64,000 nt of DNA from positions 1 to 64,000 of the forward strand of contig NZ_JAPZTZ010000015.1 of assembly GCF_027532945.1 (NCBI RefSeq), given 5' to 3'. The stretch comes from Phreatobacter sp. (lineage in GTDB: Bacteria; Pseudomonadota; Alphaproteobacteria; Rhizobiales; Phreatobacteraceae). Shown one piece after another: positions 26,602-36,598 of this stretch; the stretch's first letter is position 1, and every line of letters begins with the position of its first letter. The notes under the pieces are model-generated. The model was not told the DNA's origin, made no database searches, and was given only the letters and a program-made list of their open reading frames with translations. A program made the position numbers and the translations under genes.

Positions 26602-27531
26602 ATGGTCCGCCCCGTCCTGTCCGCGTTCGCCGTCCTTGTCGCCCTGGCCGCTCCGGGCCATGCCGCGCCGCTCAGCGCCCGGATCGCCAATGAGAGCGTG
26701 GCGACGCTCTGCGCCGAGGAGGACAATGTCGACCTGCGCCTCTCTGCGCCCAATGTTCGCCGCTTCCGCATCGAGGCCAACCACCCGGCGGTCATCGGCA
26801 CCATCGTGCAGGATACGACGGCCCCCGACTTCACCGACTGCACCATCACCGACAAGGCGGATTTCCGCTTCACGCCGCGCAATGTGGTGATGCACGAGGA
26901 CGAGAGGCTGAAGGTCGTCGGCATCACCTTCGACAAGTTCTGGCGGCCGGAGCAGGTGCCGGTGACGGTGGGTAACCGCACCGAGAGCGGCTTCCACCTG
27001 TTCCAGCTCTTCGTGAAGGACGGCACGGCCGCCCCTTACGAGTTCCTCGTCATGTATCCGGTGGACGGCTACTGGCGCATCAAGCCGCGCCCGCCGGCCC
27101 ATCTTCCCGACATCGTCTATGGCACCTCGGCGCTGATCGGCCCGATCGAGGTCATGCAGCGGCCGGTGGTGAACCTCTCGGCCATCCGCTTCGACCCGGC
27201 GACCATGACCTTCACCCTCACCTTCCGCGCCGGCGGCAGCGCCACGGTGAAGGTCGCGGAGATCGACCGCACCCGCGTCGCCCTCGACGTCACGATGGAC
27301 CGGCCGGTGGCGAACGGCCCCTTCGCAGGGCTCCGCTCCATGTATGTCACCGAGACCAATGCCGACGGCGCCCGCGTCGAGTGGCGCGCGGCCGGCGCCA
27401 ACCGCTGGCAGGAAGCTCCTGTGATGGACTTCCGCGGCGGCGAGGGCATCGAGATGAAGCTGACCCGCGCCGTGCCGAGCCGCCACAACACCTCGTCGCC
27501 GGATTATCGCTTCATCGGCTTCGCCGACTGA
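26602..27531 (+). CDS. Exported protein of unknown function
   Basis: 309 aa. A signal peptide (VRPVLSAFAVLVALAAPGHAAP, cleavage after HAA) is followed by a beta-rich mature region of about 290 residues (FRIEANHPAVIGTIVQD, DFTDCTITDKADFRF, ESGFHLFQLFVKDG, YEFLVMYPVDGYWRIKPRPPAHL). There are only two Cys (LCAEED, TDCTIT), possibly a disulphide. No family recognised. The ATG at 26602 is preferred over the one 6 nt upstream because GGAG lies at the correct spacing from it. Monocistronic, 61 nt before the reductase gene. Confidence 0.75.
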   Translation: MVRPVLSAFAVLVALAAPGHAAPLSARIANESVATLCAEEDNVDLRLSAPNVRRFRIEANHPAVIGTIVQDTTAPDFTDCTITDKADFRFTPRNVVMHEDERLKVVGITFDKFWRPEQVPVTVGNRTESGFHLFQLFVKDGTAAPYEFLVMYPVDGYWRIKPRPPAHLPDIVYGTSALIGPIEVMQRPVVNLSAIRFDPATMTFTLTFRAGGSATVKVAEIDRTRVALDVTMDRPVANGPFAGLRSMYVTETNADGARVEWRAAGANRWQEAPVMDFRGGEGIEMKLTRAVPSRHNTSSPDYRFIGFAD

Positions 27532-27592
27532 GCCATCCAGCGACGGGAACGCCGATCCAACGACAAGAAGCCCTGACGGGCGGGAGGACAGC

Positions 27593-28612
27593 ATGAAGGC
27601 CATCGTGATCGAGGGGTTCGGCGATCCCGCCACCACCATCCGCCTTGTCGACCAGCCGGAGCCGGCGGCGCCGGGCGCGGGCGAGGTGACGGTGGAGATG
27701 CTGGTGCTCAACATCAACCCCTCCGACCTCCTGCAGATCCAGGGCCTCTACGGCACCTCGCGGCCGCCGCTTCCCTTCATCCCCGGCGGCGAGGCGGTCG
27801 GCCGCATCGCGGCGGTGGGCGAGGGTGTCAGCGGGCTTGCCGTCGGCGACATCGTCTCGCCGATGATCCTCAATTGCTGGCTGGAGCGGGTGACGCTGAA
27901 GGCAGCGCTCGTCATGAAACTGCCGGCCGATATCGACCTGAAACAGGCGGCGATGTTGAAGGGCAATCCGGCCACCGCCGAGGCGCTGCTCTCCGACCAG
28001 GTGGCGCTCCAGCCCGGTGACTGGCTGATGCAGAACGCCGCCAATTCCGCCGTCGGCACCTTCCTCGTCAAGCTCGCGGCCCAGCGCGGCATCCACACGC
28101 TCAATGTCGTGCGCCGCGAGAGCGCGGTGGCCGGCGTCAAGGCGGCGGGCGGCACGGCGGTCCTCGCCGATGCGCTCGACGATCCCCGCGCCTTCCGCAA
28201 GAAGGTCATGGAGGCGACCGGCGGCGCGCCGGTGAAGCTCGCCATCGACGCCATCGGCGGCGCGGCGACCGGTGTCATGGCCGGGGCGCTCGGCGATGGC
28301 GGCACGGTGGTGAACTACGGCCTGCTCTCGGGGGAAGCCTGCCGCATCGACGCCCAGCACCTCATCTTCCGCAAGATCAGCCTCAAGGGCTTCTGGCTCA
28401 TCCACTGGTTCCAGGAGGCGGGCCGCGCCCGCATCGCCGAGACCTATGGGCGGATCGCCCGCGGCATGGCCGATGGCACGCTGACGACGCCGGTCTCGGC
28501 CGTGGTGCCGATGGAGGAGGCGACGCGCGCCATGCAGCTCGCCGGCGATGGCGGGCGCGACGGCAAGGTGCTGATGGTAACGGCAGCCGGGCGCAGCCTC
28601 GGCGTCGCCTGA
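27593..28612 (+). CDS. Zinc-free MDR-type reductase (2-enoyl thioester reductase-like)
   Basis: 339 aa. A medium-chain dehydrogenase/reductase with an N-terminal GroES-like domain (VEMLVLNINPSDLLQIQGLYG; PFIPGGEAVGRIAAVGEGV) and an NAD(P) Rossmann half (GDWLMQNAANSAVGTFLVKLAAQRGIHTLNVVRR). The catalytic-zinc Cys and His ligands of alcohol dehydrogenases are missing. The NPSDLLQIQG and NAANSAVG patterns resemble mitochondrial-type trans-2-enoyl thioester reductase (MECR/ETR1). Probable role: NADPH-dependent reduction of an enoyl thioester or related quinone. Convergent with the SDR gene. Confidence 0.85.
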   Translation: MKAIVIEGFGDPATTIRLVDQPEPAAPGAGEVTVEMLVLNINPSDLLQIQGLYGTSRPPLPFIPGGEAVGRIAAVGEGVSGLAVGDIVSPMILNCWLERVTLKAALVMKLPADIDLKQAAMLKGNPATAEALLSDQVALQPGDWLMQNAANSAVGTFLVKLAAQRGIHTLNVVRRESAVAGVKAAGGTAVLADALDDPRAFRKKVMEATGGAPVKLAIDAIGGAATGVMAGALGDGGTVVNYGLLSGEACRIDAQHLIFRKISLKGFWLIHWFQEAGRARIAETYGRIARGMADGTLTTPVSAVVPMEEATRAMQLAGDGGRDGKVLMVTAAGRSLGVA

Positions 28613-28618
28613 GGCGGA

Positions 28619-29476
28619 TCAGGGCCGGCGCGTCAGCCCGAGCCGTTTCGCCGCGATCCTGTCCAGCCAGCGTGCCGGCAGGATCAGCGGCAGGATCCAG
28701 TTCATCAGGGGCGCCGGGGTGATGGTGTAGCGCACCTTGGGCTTGTCGGCCGTCAGCGCCGTGTGGACGACCTCGGCCACGGCCTCGGGCGGCAGGGCAT
28801 GCTTCGCCCGGCCGAGCACCTCGGCCTCGAAGCGGTCGATGAGCGGGCCGTAGAAGGTCGCCTGGTAGCGCGCCTTCTCCACCGCACCGGCCGACTTCTC
28901 CCAGATGGGCGTGGCGATGGGGCCGGGGCCGACGATGACGACGTCGACGCCGAAGGGCATGAGCTCGCGGCGCAGCGCGTGGCTCGTCGCTTCCAGCGCG
29001 TGTTTGGAGGCCGAATAGCCGCCGACGAAGGGCCAGGAGAGCTTGCCCGAGACCGAGGACATCATGACGATGCGGCCGGGTGTGCCCTTGAACCCCTCCT
29101 CGGCGCCGAGCAGCGTGCCGAAGGCCTGGACGGTGGCGATCTGGCCGAGGACATTGACCTTCCACTGCCGGTCAAGCTCGTCCAGCGGCTGGTGCAGGAG
29201 GGGCCCGGGGAGCGAGATGCCGGCATTGCAGACGAGGCCGGCGAGCGGCTTGCCATCGAGCAGGCCGGCGACCGTCGTCGCGGCGCGCGACAGGCTGTCG
29301 GGATCGGTGACGTCGGCGATGAGCGGCGTGAAGGCGGGGCCGAGCGCCGCGTCGAGCCGCTCGGCATCGTCCATGCGGCGCACCGTGCCGAAGACGCGCC
29401 AGCCGCGGCGCACGAGGTCGGTGGCGATGGCCTCGCCGATGCCGGTCGAGACGCCGGTGACGACGCAGGTGCGCAT
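28619..29476 (-). CDS. Short-chain dehydrogenase/reductase
   Basis: 285 aa. Cofactor motif TGVSTGIGEAIA at the N terminus, CNAGIS for the NNAG position, Ser in MMSSVSGKLSWPF and the YSASKHALE catalytic Tyr/Lys. A classical SDR of the group that acts on retinol/lipid-like substrates, with a C-terminal hydrophobic helix (LMNWILPLILPARWLDRIAAKRL) that may bind the membrane. Lies 3 nt after ispG on the same strand, so it is cotranscribed; a link to isoprenoid metabolism is possible but unproven. Confidence 0.9.
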   Translation of the reverse strand: MRTCVVTGVSTGIGEAIATDLVRRGWRVFGTVRRMDDAERLDAALGPAFTPLIADVTDPDSLSRAATTVAGLLDGKPLAGLVCNAGISLPGPLLHQPLDELDRQWKVNVLGQIATVQAFGTLLGAEEGFKGTPGRIVMMSSVSGKLSWPFVGGYSASKHALEATSHALRRELMPFGVDVVIVGPGPIATPIWEKSAGAVEKARYQATFYGPLIDRFEAEVLGRAKHALPPEAVAEVVHTALTADKPKVRYTITPAPLMNWILPLILPARWLDRIAAKRLGLTRRP

Positions 29477-29479
29477 GGC

Positions 29480-30730
<1,251 letters not shown>

Positions 30731-30950
30731 CGCGCGATCTCTCCGTCTCGTGTCTCCAGCACATAAACCGGCCGGGCGGACGACGCCAGCATAGCGTTGC
30801 GACGCCCGCATGGCACGTGGCGGACAGGGCAGCCAGCCAGCCCCAAAAAGCATGGATCTGAACAGCCAAATCAGACCGGAGATGGCACATTTTAACGAAT
30901 GATCAACGCGAAGCTGATGTGGTTTTCACGCGTTAACCTTGGGGATCCAC

Positions 30951-33044
30951 ATGCGCGCCCTCAGTCTCCGCGGCAAGCTGGTCGCGGGCTTCGCCGGACT
31001 TATCGCCATCTCCGCGGTCTCGGCGGCGGTGTCGGTCTGGATGGCCCAGGACATCGCCTCGCGGCTCGAAGCCGTGGCGCATCAGAGATCACCCGTCGCG
31101 CTGCTTGGCGCCCGCATGGTGGCGATGGTCAACCAGGCCCGCATCGTCGTCGCCGAACAGGTCATCGACGCCAAGCCGCAGAACCTTTCGATCTGGGAGC
31201 AGACCTGGACGGAACTGTCTCAGGCCCGCGACCAGATGGACCGGTTCGCGACGGGCTTCGCCTCGGCGGAGGACCGCGCGCGGTGGCAGTCCATCCGTCC
31301 CTCCTTCGACGAGATGAGGGCCTCGCAACGCCGCCTGATGAACATCATCGGCACCGACGAGCATTTTCCGGCACTTGCGGCCTATGAGCGTGACGTGGTC
31401 CCGCGCCTCCAAATGCTGGAGGAGGCACTGACGACCCTGGTCTCGCATGAGATCGACAAGGGGGCCGAGGCTTCCGAGCAGGTCATGTCGATCGTGGTCA
31501 CACTGCAGGCCAGGACACTGTCCGCGGTGCGCGACCTCGGCAGCTATGTCCATTCCGGCCGCGAGGCCGAAAAGGCCCAGTACGAGCAATCCTGGGCCCG
31601 CGCCCAGTCCAGAATCACCGATCTCGGCATCTTCGGCGGGACACTGACCTCGGCGCAGATGTCCGCGCTCGACAAGGTCCGCGCCTCGATGTCAGCGATC
31701 CGCGACGGTGCCAATGACGCGATCGAACTGCGTGGCGACCAGGGCTGGAACGCGCCCCTCGCGCTCATGCGCAGCGAGGTAATGCCGCTCGCGGACAGGA
31801 TCCTTGTCGCGCTCGAGGGACCGGCGGGCGCAAACGGCATCCGTTCAGGCGGACTGATCCATGCCCAGATCGACCTGCTCAACACCGATGCGCGGTCGGC
31901 CGCTGATTCCGCCAACAGGCTCGCCCTGCTCCTGGCCGTTGCCGCCGGACTGTCGCTGGCCGCAGGCCTTGCCATCGCTCTCCTGCTCGCCCGGATGATC
32001 GTCAAGCCGATCGCCGGGATGACCACCGCCATGCAGGACCTCGCCGCAGGCCGCCTCGGCGTGGTGGTTCCCGGCACGGGGCGCGGCGACGAAGTGGGCG
32101 CCATGGCGAGCGCCATGGAGGTGTTCCGCGACACGATGGCCGCCGCTGAGGAGGCGCGCGCCACGCAGGACGCGGCGCGTGCCTTGGAGGCCGAGCGCCT
32201 CGCCCGCCGCAACGCCATCGCCGAGGATTTCGTCGCCCGGATGAGCGCACTGGCCGAAACCTTCACCGCCTCCTCGGCGCGGGTCGAGGACGCGGCGCGC
32301 GACCTCTCGACCACGGCCGGGGAAACGACCCGCCAGGCCGGCGAGGTGGCGGAAGCCGCCGACAGCGCCGCTGCCAATGTGCAGACGGTCGCCGCCTCGA
32401 CCGAGGAGCTCGCGGCCTCGGTGCGGGAAATCAACGCGCAGGTGGTGAAATCGTCCGAGAGCGCCGAGAAGGCGGTGGAGGACGCCCGCGTCACCGAGGG
32501 GCAGATCCGTCATCTCGCGGAAGCGGCCGACAAGATCGGCGACGTCATCAACCTGATCAAGGCCATCGCCGACCAGACCAACCTCCTCGCGCTCAACGCC
32601 ACGATCGAGGCGGCGCGGGCAGGCGAGTCCGGCCGCGGCTTCGCCATCGTCGCGCAGGAGGTCAAGAGCCTCGCCGCCCAGACGGCGCGCGCCACCGAGG
32701 ACATCGCCACCAAGGTGGCGGAGATCCAGGGCGCGACGGCCGAGACGGTGGATTCCATCGACGCCATCGCCCGCACCATCGGCCAGATCCGCGAGATCAC
32801 CGCGGCGGTCGCCGGTGCGGTGGAGGAGCAGGGGTCGGCCACGAGCGAGATCGCCGACAATTGCCAGCGCGCGGCGGGGGCTGCGGCCGGCGTCACCGGC
32901 ACGATCGGCGGCGTCGCGGAGGCGGCCGAGGCGACGGGGCGCTCGGCCGAGGGGCTCAGCGCCCTTGCCGGCGACCTGTCCGCCAGCGCCGGCACGCTTC
33001 AGGCGGAGGTCTCCTCCTTCGTCGAGGCGCTGAAGGCCGCCTGA
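30951..33044 (+). CDS. Methyl-accepting chemotaxis protein
   Basis: 697 aa. N-terminal membrane helix (about 10-30, [22 protein letters not shown]), a long helical periplasmic sensor (about 35-310) of the four-helix or HBM type, a second membrane helix ([28 protein letters not shown]), HAMP and a signalling domain with the conserved tip [45 protein letters not shown]. Ligand unknown. The ATG at 30951 (MRALSLRGK) is preferred to a TTG four codons earlier. Ends 10 nt before the convergent Fur-family gene. Confidence 0.93.
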   Translation: MRALSLRGKLVAGFAGLIAISAVSAAVSVWMAQDIASRLEAVAHQRSPVALLGARMVAMVNQARIVVAEQVIDAKPQNLSIWEQTWTELSQARDQMDRFATGFASAEDRARWQSIRPSFDEMRASQRRLMNIIGTDEHFPALAAYERDVVPRLQMLEEALTTLVSHEIDKGAEASEQVMSIVVTLQARTLSAVRDLGSYVHSGREAEKAQYEQSWARAQSRITDLGIFGGTLTSAQMSALDKVRASMSAIRDGANDAIELRGDQGWNAPLALMRSEVMPLADRILVALEGPAGANGIRSGGLIHAQIDLLNTDARSAADSANRLALLLAVAAGLSLAAGLAIALLLARMIVKPIAGMTTAMQDLAAGRLGVVVPGTGRGDEVGAMASAMEVFRDTMAAAEEARATQDAARALEAERLARRNAIAEDFVARMSALAETFTASSARVEDAARDLSTTAGETTRQAGEVAEAADSAAANVQTVAASTEELAASVREINAQVVKSSESAEKAVEDARVTEGQIRHLAEAADKIGDVINLIKAIADQTNLLALNATIEAARAGESGRGFAIVAQEVKSLAAQTARATEDIATKVAEIQGATAETVDSIDAIARTIGQIREITAAVAGAVEEQGSATSEIADNCQRAAGAAAGVTGTIGGVAEAAEATGRSAEGLSALAGDLSASAGTLQAEVSSFVEALKAA

Positions 33045-33054
33045 TCCGGCGGCC

Positions 33055-33549
33055 TCAGGCCGGCCCGCAATGGGCGCAGCGGCCGAACATCTCGACGACG
33101 CGGCTTGCCGGCGTGAAGCCCGCCGTGGCGGCGATGGCTGACAGGTCCTTCTCCACCGGCGCGCCGGAGGCCTCGGCGACGCAGCCGCAGGCATCGCAGA
33201 TCATGAAGACCACGAGATCCGGCCCCTCATGGCGATGGGCGCAGGCGATATAGGCGTTGCGGCTCTCGATGCGGTGGGCGAGCCCCGCCTCCAGCAGGAA
33301 GTCGAGGACGCGATAGACGCTGATCGGCGCCGGGCGGCGGCCGGAGGAGCGGTGCATCTTCTCGATGAGGTCATAGGCGCCCATCGGCGCGGGCGAGGCC
33401 GCCAGATGCGAGAGCACCTCGCGGCGGATCGGGGTGAGCTTCAGCTTGCGCTCGGCGCAGCGCGCCTCGGCCACTGTCAGCACGTCGACCGGCGGGTGGC
33501 CGTGCTCGCAGGCGTGGTCGTGGTCGTGGTGGTGTCGCGTCTTCAGCAT
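33055..33549 (-). CDS. zur: Fur-family regulator, Zur-like, with His-rich N terminus
   Basis: 164 aa. Winged-helix (LKLTPIRREVLSHLAASPAPMGAYDLIEKM) followed by dimerisation/metal domain with CAHRHEG, MICDACG and a C-terminal FGRCAHCG, giving paired CxxC zinc sites typical of Zur rather than Fur. The N terminus is remarkable: HHHDHDHACEHGH, a metal-binding tail. Expected to repress zinc uptake genes when zinc is replete. The start is uncertain between ATG 33549 and a GTG 15 nt upstream. A partly symmetrical GTTACTCTATCAC lies about 29 bp upstream (33578-33590) and might be an autoregulatory box; weak. Divergent from bdhA. Confidence 0.82.
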   Translation of the reverse strand: MLKTRHHHDHDHACEHGHPPVDVLTVAEARCAERKLKLTPIRREVLSHLAASPAPMGAYDLIEKMHRSSGRRPAPISVYRVLDFLLEAGLAHRIESRNAYIACAHRHEGPDLVVFMICDACGCVAEASGAPVEKDLSAIAATAGFTPASRVVEMFGRCAHCGPA

Positions 33550-33686
33550 CCGCAGCGTCTTCACAAAAACCTGAACCGTTACTCTATCACGCGTCGGCAC
33601 CTCCCCCCAAACCGCCGCGTTCGTGTTGCATTGCGAAGGAGGGCGCGCCACTGATGGGGGCCCGCAGCATCGAGGAGATGGGTATC

Positions 33687-34472
33687 ATGAGCCTTTCGGG
33701 AAAGAGCGCGATCGTCACCGGATCGACCAGCGGCATCGGCCTTGCCATCGCGACCGCGCTGGCCAAGGAGGGCGTGGACGTCATGCTGAACGGCCTCGGC
33801 GACGCCGCCGAGATCGAGGCGACGCGCGCGAAGCTTGCCGCCGCGACCGGCCGCACCATCCTCTTCTCCCCCGCCAACATGATGAAGCCCGACGAGATCA
33901 CCGGCATGGTGCGCGAGGCCGAAGCCAAATTCGGCAAGGTCGACATCGTCGTCTCCAATGCCGGCATCCAGCATGTCTCGCCGGTGGAGGATTTCCCCAC
34001 GGAGAAGTGGGACGCCATCCTCGCCATCAACCTCACCGCCTCGTTCCACCTGACCAAGGCGGTGGTGCCGGGCATGAAGGCGCGCAAGCACGGGCGCATC
34101 GTCAACATCGCCTCGGCCCATTCGCTGGTCGCCTCACCGTTCAAGTCGGCCTATGTGGCGGCGAAGCACGGCCTGCTCGGCTTCACCAAGACCATCGCGC
34201 TGGAGCTTGCGACCTTCGGCATCACCGCCAATTGCATCTCGCCCGGCTATGTCTGGACGCCGCTGGTCGAGAAGCAGATCCCCGACACGATGAAGGCGCG
34301 CAACATGACCAAGGAGCAGGTCATGAACGACGTGCTGCTGGCGGCGCAGCCGACCAAGCAGTTCGTGCAGGTCGAGGAGGTCGCGGCGCTGGCACTGTGG
34401 CTGTGCTCGGATGCCGCCAAGAACATCACCGGCGCCAACAATGTCATCGACGGCGGCTGGACCGCCGCATGA
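33687..34472 (+). CDS. bdhA: 3-hydroxybutyrate dehydrogenase
   Basis: 261 aa SDR. Interconverts D-3-hydroxybutyrate and acetoacetate with NAD, linking polyhydroxybutyrate and ketone-body metabolism. Cofactor motif TGSTSGIGLAIA, NAGIQHVSPVEDFP (the HBDH signature), catalytic Ser143, Tyr156 and Lys160 (SAHSLVASPFKSAYVAAK), and the WTPLVEKQI substrate loop. The ATG at 33687 has GAGGAG upstream at a good distance and gives the family length. It overlaps the patatin gene by 4 nt (ATGA), forming a two-gene operon often seen in alphaproteobacteria. Confidence 0.95.
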   Translation: MSLSGKSAIVTGSTSGIGLAIATALAKEGVDVMLNGLGDAAEIEATRAKLAAATGRTILFSPANMMKPDEITGMVREAEAKFGKVDIVVSNAGIQHVSPVEDFPTEKWDAILAINLTASFHLTKAVVPGMKARKHGRIVNIASAHSLVASPFKSAYVAAKHGLLGFTKTIALELATFGITANCISPGYVWTPLVEKQIPDTMKARNMTKEQVMNDVLLAAQPTKQFVQVEEVAALALWLCSDAAKNITGANNVIDGGWTAA

Positions 34473-35518
34473 GCGAGACGGCGACGAAGCGCGTCTCGCT
34501 CGCGCTCCAGGGGGGCGGCGCCCACGGCGCCTTCACCTGGGGCGTGCTGGACGAGATCCTGCGCGACGGGCGGCTGGAGATCGAGGGCGTCACCGGCGCC
34601 TCGGCGGGGGCGGTGAATGCCGTGCTCCTCGCCGATGGCCTCGCCGAGGGCGGCCCCAAGGCGGCGCGGGAGCGGCTGTCGCGGTTCTGGAAGGCGGCCT
34701 CGCTCGATGGCTCCATGCCGGCGCTGCAACGCCGCGCGCTGGACCGGCTGTTCTCGGTCATGCCCTTCGAGGGCTCGCTGATGCAGAGCTGGGTCGACCA
34801 GGTGCAGCGCTATTTCTCGCCCTATGACCTCAATCCCTTCGACATCAATCCGCTGGAGGACCTCATCCGGTCCTTCGTCGATTTCGACCGGCTCGCCGCC
34901 TTCGACGGCATCAAGGTGTTCATCTCGGCGACCAATGTGCGCACGGGAAAGCTCACCATCTTCCGGCGCGAGACGATCACCTGCCGGGCGGTGATGGCGT
35001 CTGCCTGCCTGCCCATGCTGTTCAAGGCGGTGGAGATCGACGGCACGCCGTTCTGGGACGGCGGCTATATGGGCAATCCGCCGCTGTTTCCGCTCTACCG
35101 GACCACCGAGACCGAGGACATCCTCCTCGTGCAGATCAATCCGATCCTGCGCCAGGAAACGCCGACCTCGTCGCGGGACATCATGAACCGCATCAACGAG
35201 ATCACCTTCAACTCCTCGCTCCAGGCCGAATTCCGCGCGGCGGCCTTCGTCGCCCGGCTGGTGGACGAGGGGCGCCTGCCGCGCGGCCGCAGGCAAGGCG
35301 CCTACAAGCGCATCCACCTCCACCGCATCGCGCTGTCGGAGGCGCTGGAGGGCCTGACGGCCGGGTCCAAGGTGGTGACCGACTACGATTTCCTGCTGAG
35401 CCTGCACGAGGCGGGCAAGAAGGCAGCGCGGAAGTTCCTCAGGACCAAGTTCGACAAGATCGGCGTGCAGTCAACGGTGGACCTGGAGGCCGAGATCGCC
35501 GCGGAATGGGCGTCCTAG
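34469..35518 (+). CDS. Patatin-like phospholipase
   Basis: 349 aa. Oxyanion loop QGGGAHGAF at 14-22, nucleophile elbow GASAG with Ser45 and catalytic Asp197 in DGGYMGN: the full Ser-Asp dyad. Probably a cytoplasmic acyl hydrolase acting on phospholipid or other acyl esters. Translationally coupled to 3-hydroxybutyrate dehydrogenase, which suggests a role in polyhydroxybutyrate or lipid-store turnover (inference from context). Confidence 0.93.
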   Translation: MSETATKRVSLALQGGGAHGAFTWGVLDEILRDGRLEIEGVTGASAGAVNAVLLADGLAEGGPKAARERLSRFWKAASLDGSMPALQRRALDRLFSVMPFEGSLMQSWVDQVQRYFSPYDLNPFDINPLEDLIRSFVDFDRLAAFDGIKVFISATNVRTGKLTIFRRETITCRAVMASACLPMLFKAVEIDGTPFWDGGYMGNPPLFPLYRTTETEDILLVQINPILRQETPTSSRDIMNRINEITFNSSLQAEFRAAAFVARLVDEGRLPRGRRQGAYKRIHLHRIALSEALEGLTAGSKVVTDYDFLLSLHEAGKKAARKFLRTKFDKIGVQSTVDLEAEIAAEWAS

Positions 35519-35567
35519 GAGCCCGAGGGCCGGAGGAGTTTTCTCGGGCAAAGCCGTCCCTGATGTT

Positions 35568-35984
35568 TCAGGGCCGGTTCGGATCGACACCCATCAGCGC
35601 AGCCGCGCGCTCCACCACCGCCTCCTCCAGCTCGGCGGCCGAGCCGTCGGCCAGCACCACGCTCCACATCATGTCGACGATGCGACGGCGGCCCTGCTCG
35701 TCCAGCCGATTGGCGAGATGTTCGGCCTGGGCCGTCCAGTTGCCGCCGGCGGCCTCATGGTCCATGGCGCTCTCGATGAGCCGGTCGGTGTCAGGGCCGG
35801 TGAGGTCGAAGCCGGCGGCGAGGACCGTGCGCAGCCGGTCGCGCTCGGCCGGGGCGATACGGCCGTCGACCGCCATGACATGGACGAGGAGCACCGCCGC
35901 GGCGAGGCGATAGTCGTCCTCGCCGAAGCGCGCGTGGGCGGGCTCCGAGAGGTCGGCGAGCATGGCGAAGAAGCGGTCGAGCAT
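35568..35984 (-). CDS. TerB-like helical protein
   Basis: 138 aa. A TerB/DUF533-like all-helical fold: LAAAVLLVHVMAVDGRIAPAERDRLRTVLAAGF and later RRRIVDMMWSVVLADGSAAELEEAVVERAAALMGV, two repeats carrying the acidic ADG(x)E pattern that in TerB binds metal. The role in this organism is unknown; tellurite names are historical. The ATG at 35984 (MLDRFFAML) starts the conserved part; a start 9 codons earlier is possible. Confidence 0.85.
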   Translation of the reverse strand: MLDRFFAMLADLSEPAHARFGEDDYRLAAAVLLVHVMAVDGRIAPAERDRLRTVLAAGFDLTGPDTDRLIESAMDHEAAGGNWTAQAEHLANRLDEQGRRRIVDMMWSVVLADGSAAELEEAVVERAAALMGVDPNRP

Positions 35985-36169
35985 GGAGTGTCCGGTGGCT
36001 CGGTCGATCATCGCCGGTTGTCGGTCGTGGTGGCAAGGCCGGCGTGTCGTCGCGGCGGCAAGATCCGGCCGCGCATGGCGCCGCGGCGACGGGACGGGTT
36101 GGCGGCAAGCCCGCCGCGCGCTAGGAGACGCGCTCTGCATCCCGGCAGTTTCCCAAGGAGAGAAGACCC

Positions 36170-36520
36170 ATGGCCATCGAGCGCAAGCAGGTCGGTCCGC
36201 GCATGAGCGGCGCCGTCGTCCACGGCAACACCGTCTATCTGGCCGGCCAGGTGGCGCACAAGGCGGCCGGCAAGTCGGTCACCGAGCAGACCAAGGAGAT
36301 CCTCGAGACCATCGACGCGCTCCTCGCGGAATGCGGCACCTCCAAGCAGAACCTGCTCTCGGCCAACATCTGGCTGACCGACATGTCGACCTTCGCCGAG
36401 ATGAACGCCGTCTGGGACGGCTGGGTCGTCGCCGGTCACACCCCGGCCCGCGCCACGGTCGAGGCGAAGCTCGCCGCGCCGCAGTACACCGTCGAGATCA
36501 TGGTCGTCGCCGCGAAGTGA
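36170..36520 (+). CDS. RidA family protein
   Basis: 116 aa. YjgF/YER057c/UK114 fold, here the subgroup with GNTVYLAGQVA and ARATVEAKLAAPQYTVEIMVVA carrying the conserved Arg that binds the substrate carboxylate. RidA-type enzymes hydrolyse reactive enamine/imine intermediates such as 2-aminoacrylate. Monocistronic between a divergent TerB-like gene and a strong terminator. SD AAGGAGA precedes the ATG. Confidence 0.93.
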   Translation: MAIERKQVGPRMSGAVVHGNTVYLAGQVAHKAAGKSVTEQTKEILETIDALLAECGTSKQNLLSANIWLTDMSTFAEMNAVWDGWVVAGHTPARATVEAKLAAPQYTVEIMVVAAK

Positions 36521-36548
36521 CGACCGCGCTTCCGGGCGCCTGAACGAC

Positions 36549-36577
36549 AAACGGCCGGGGCTCGCCCCGGCCGTTTT
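36549..36577. terminator. Bidirectional terminator between ridA-type gene and chemoreceptor
   Basis: Perfect 12-bp arms AAACGGCCGGGG / CCCCGGCCGTTT with loop CTCG and TTTT on the plus side. It sits between convergent genes and can serve both. Confidence 0.88.
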
Positions 36578-36598
36578 GCTTGTGGGGAGATACCTGGA

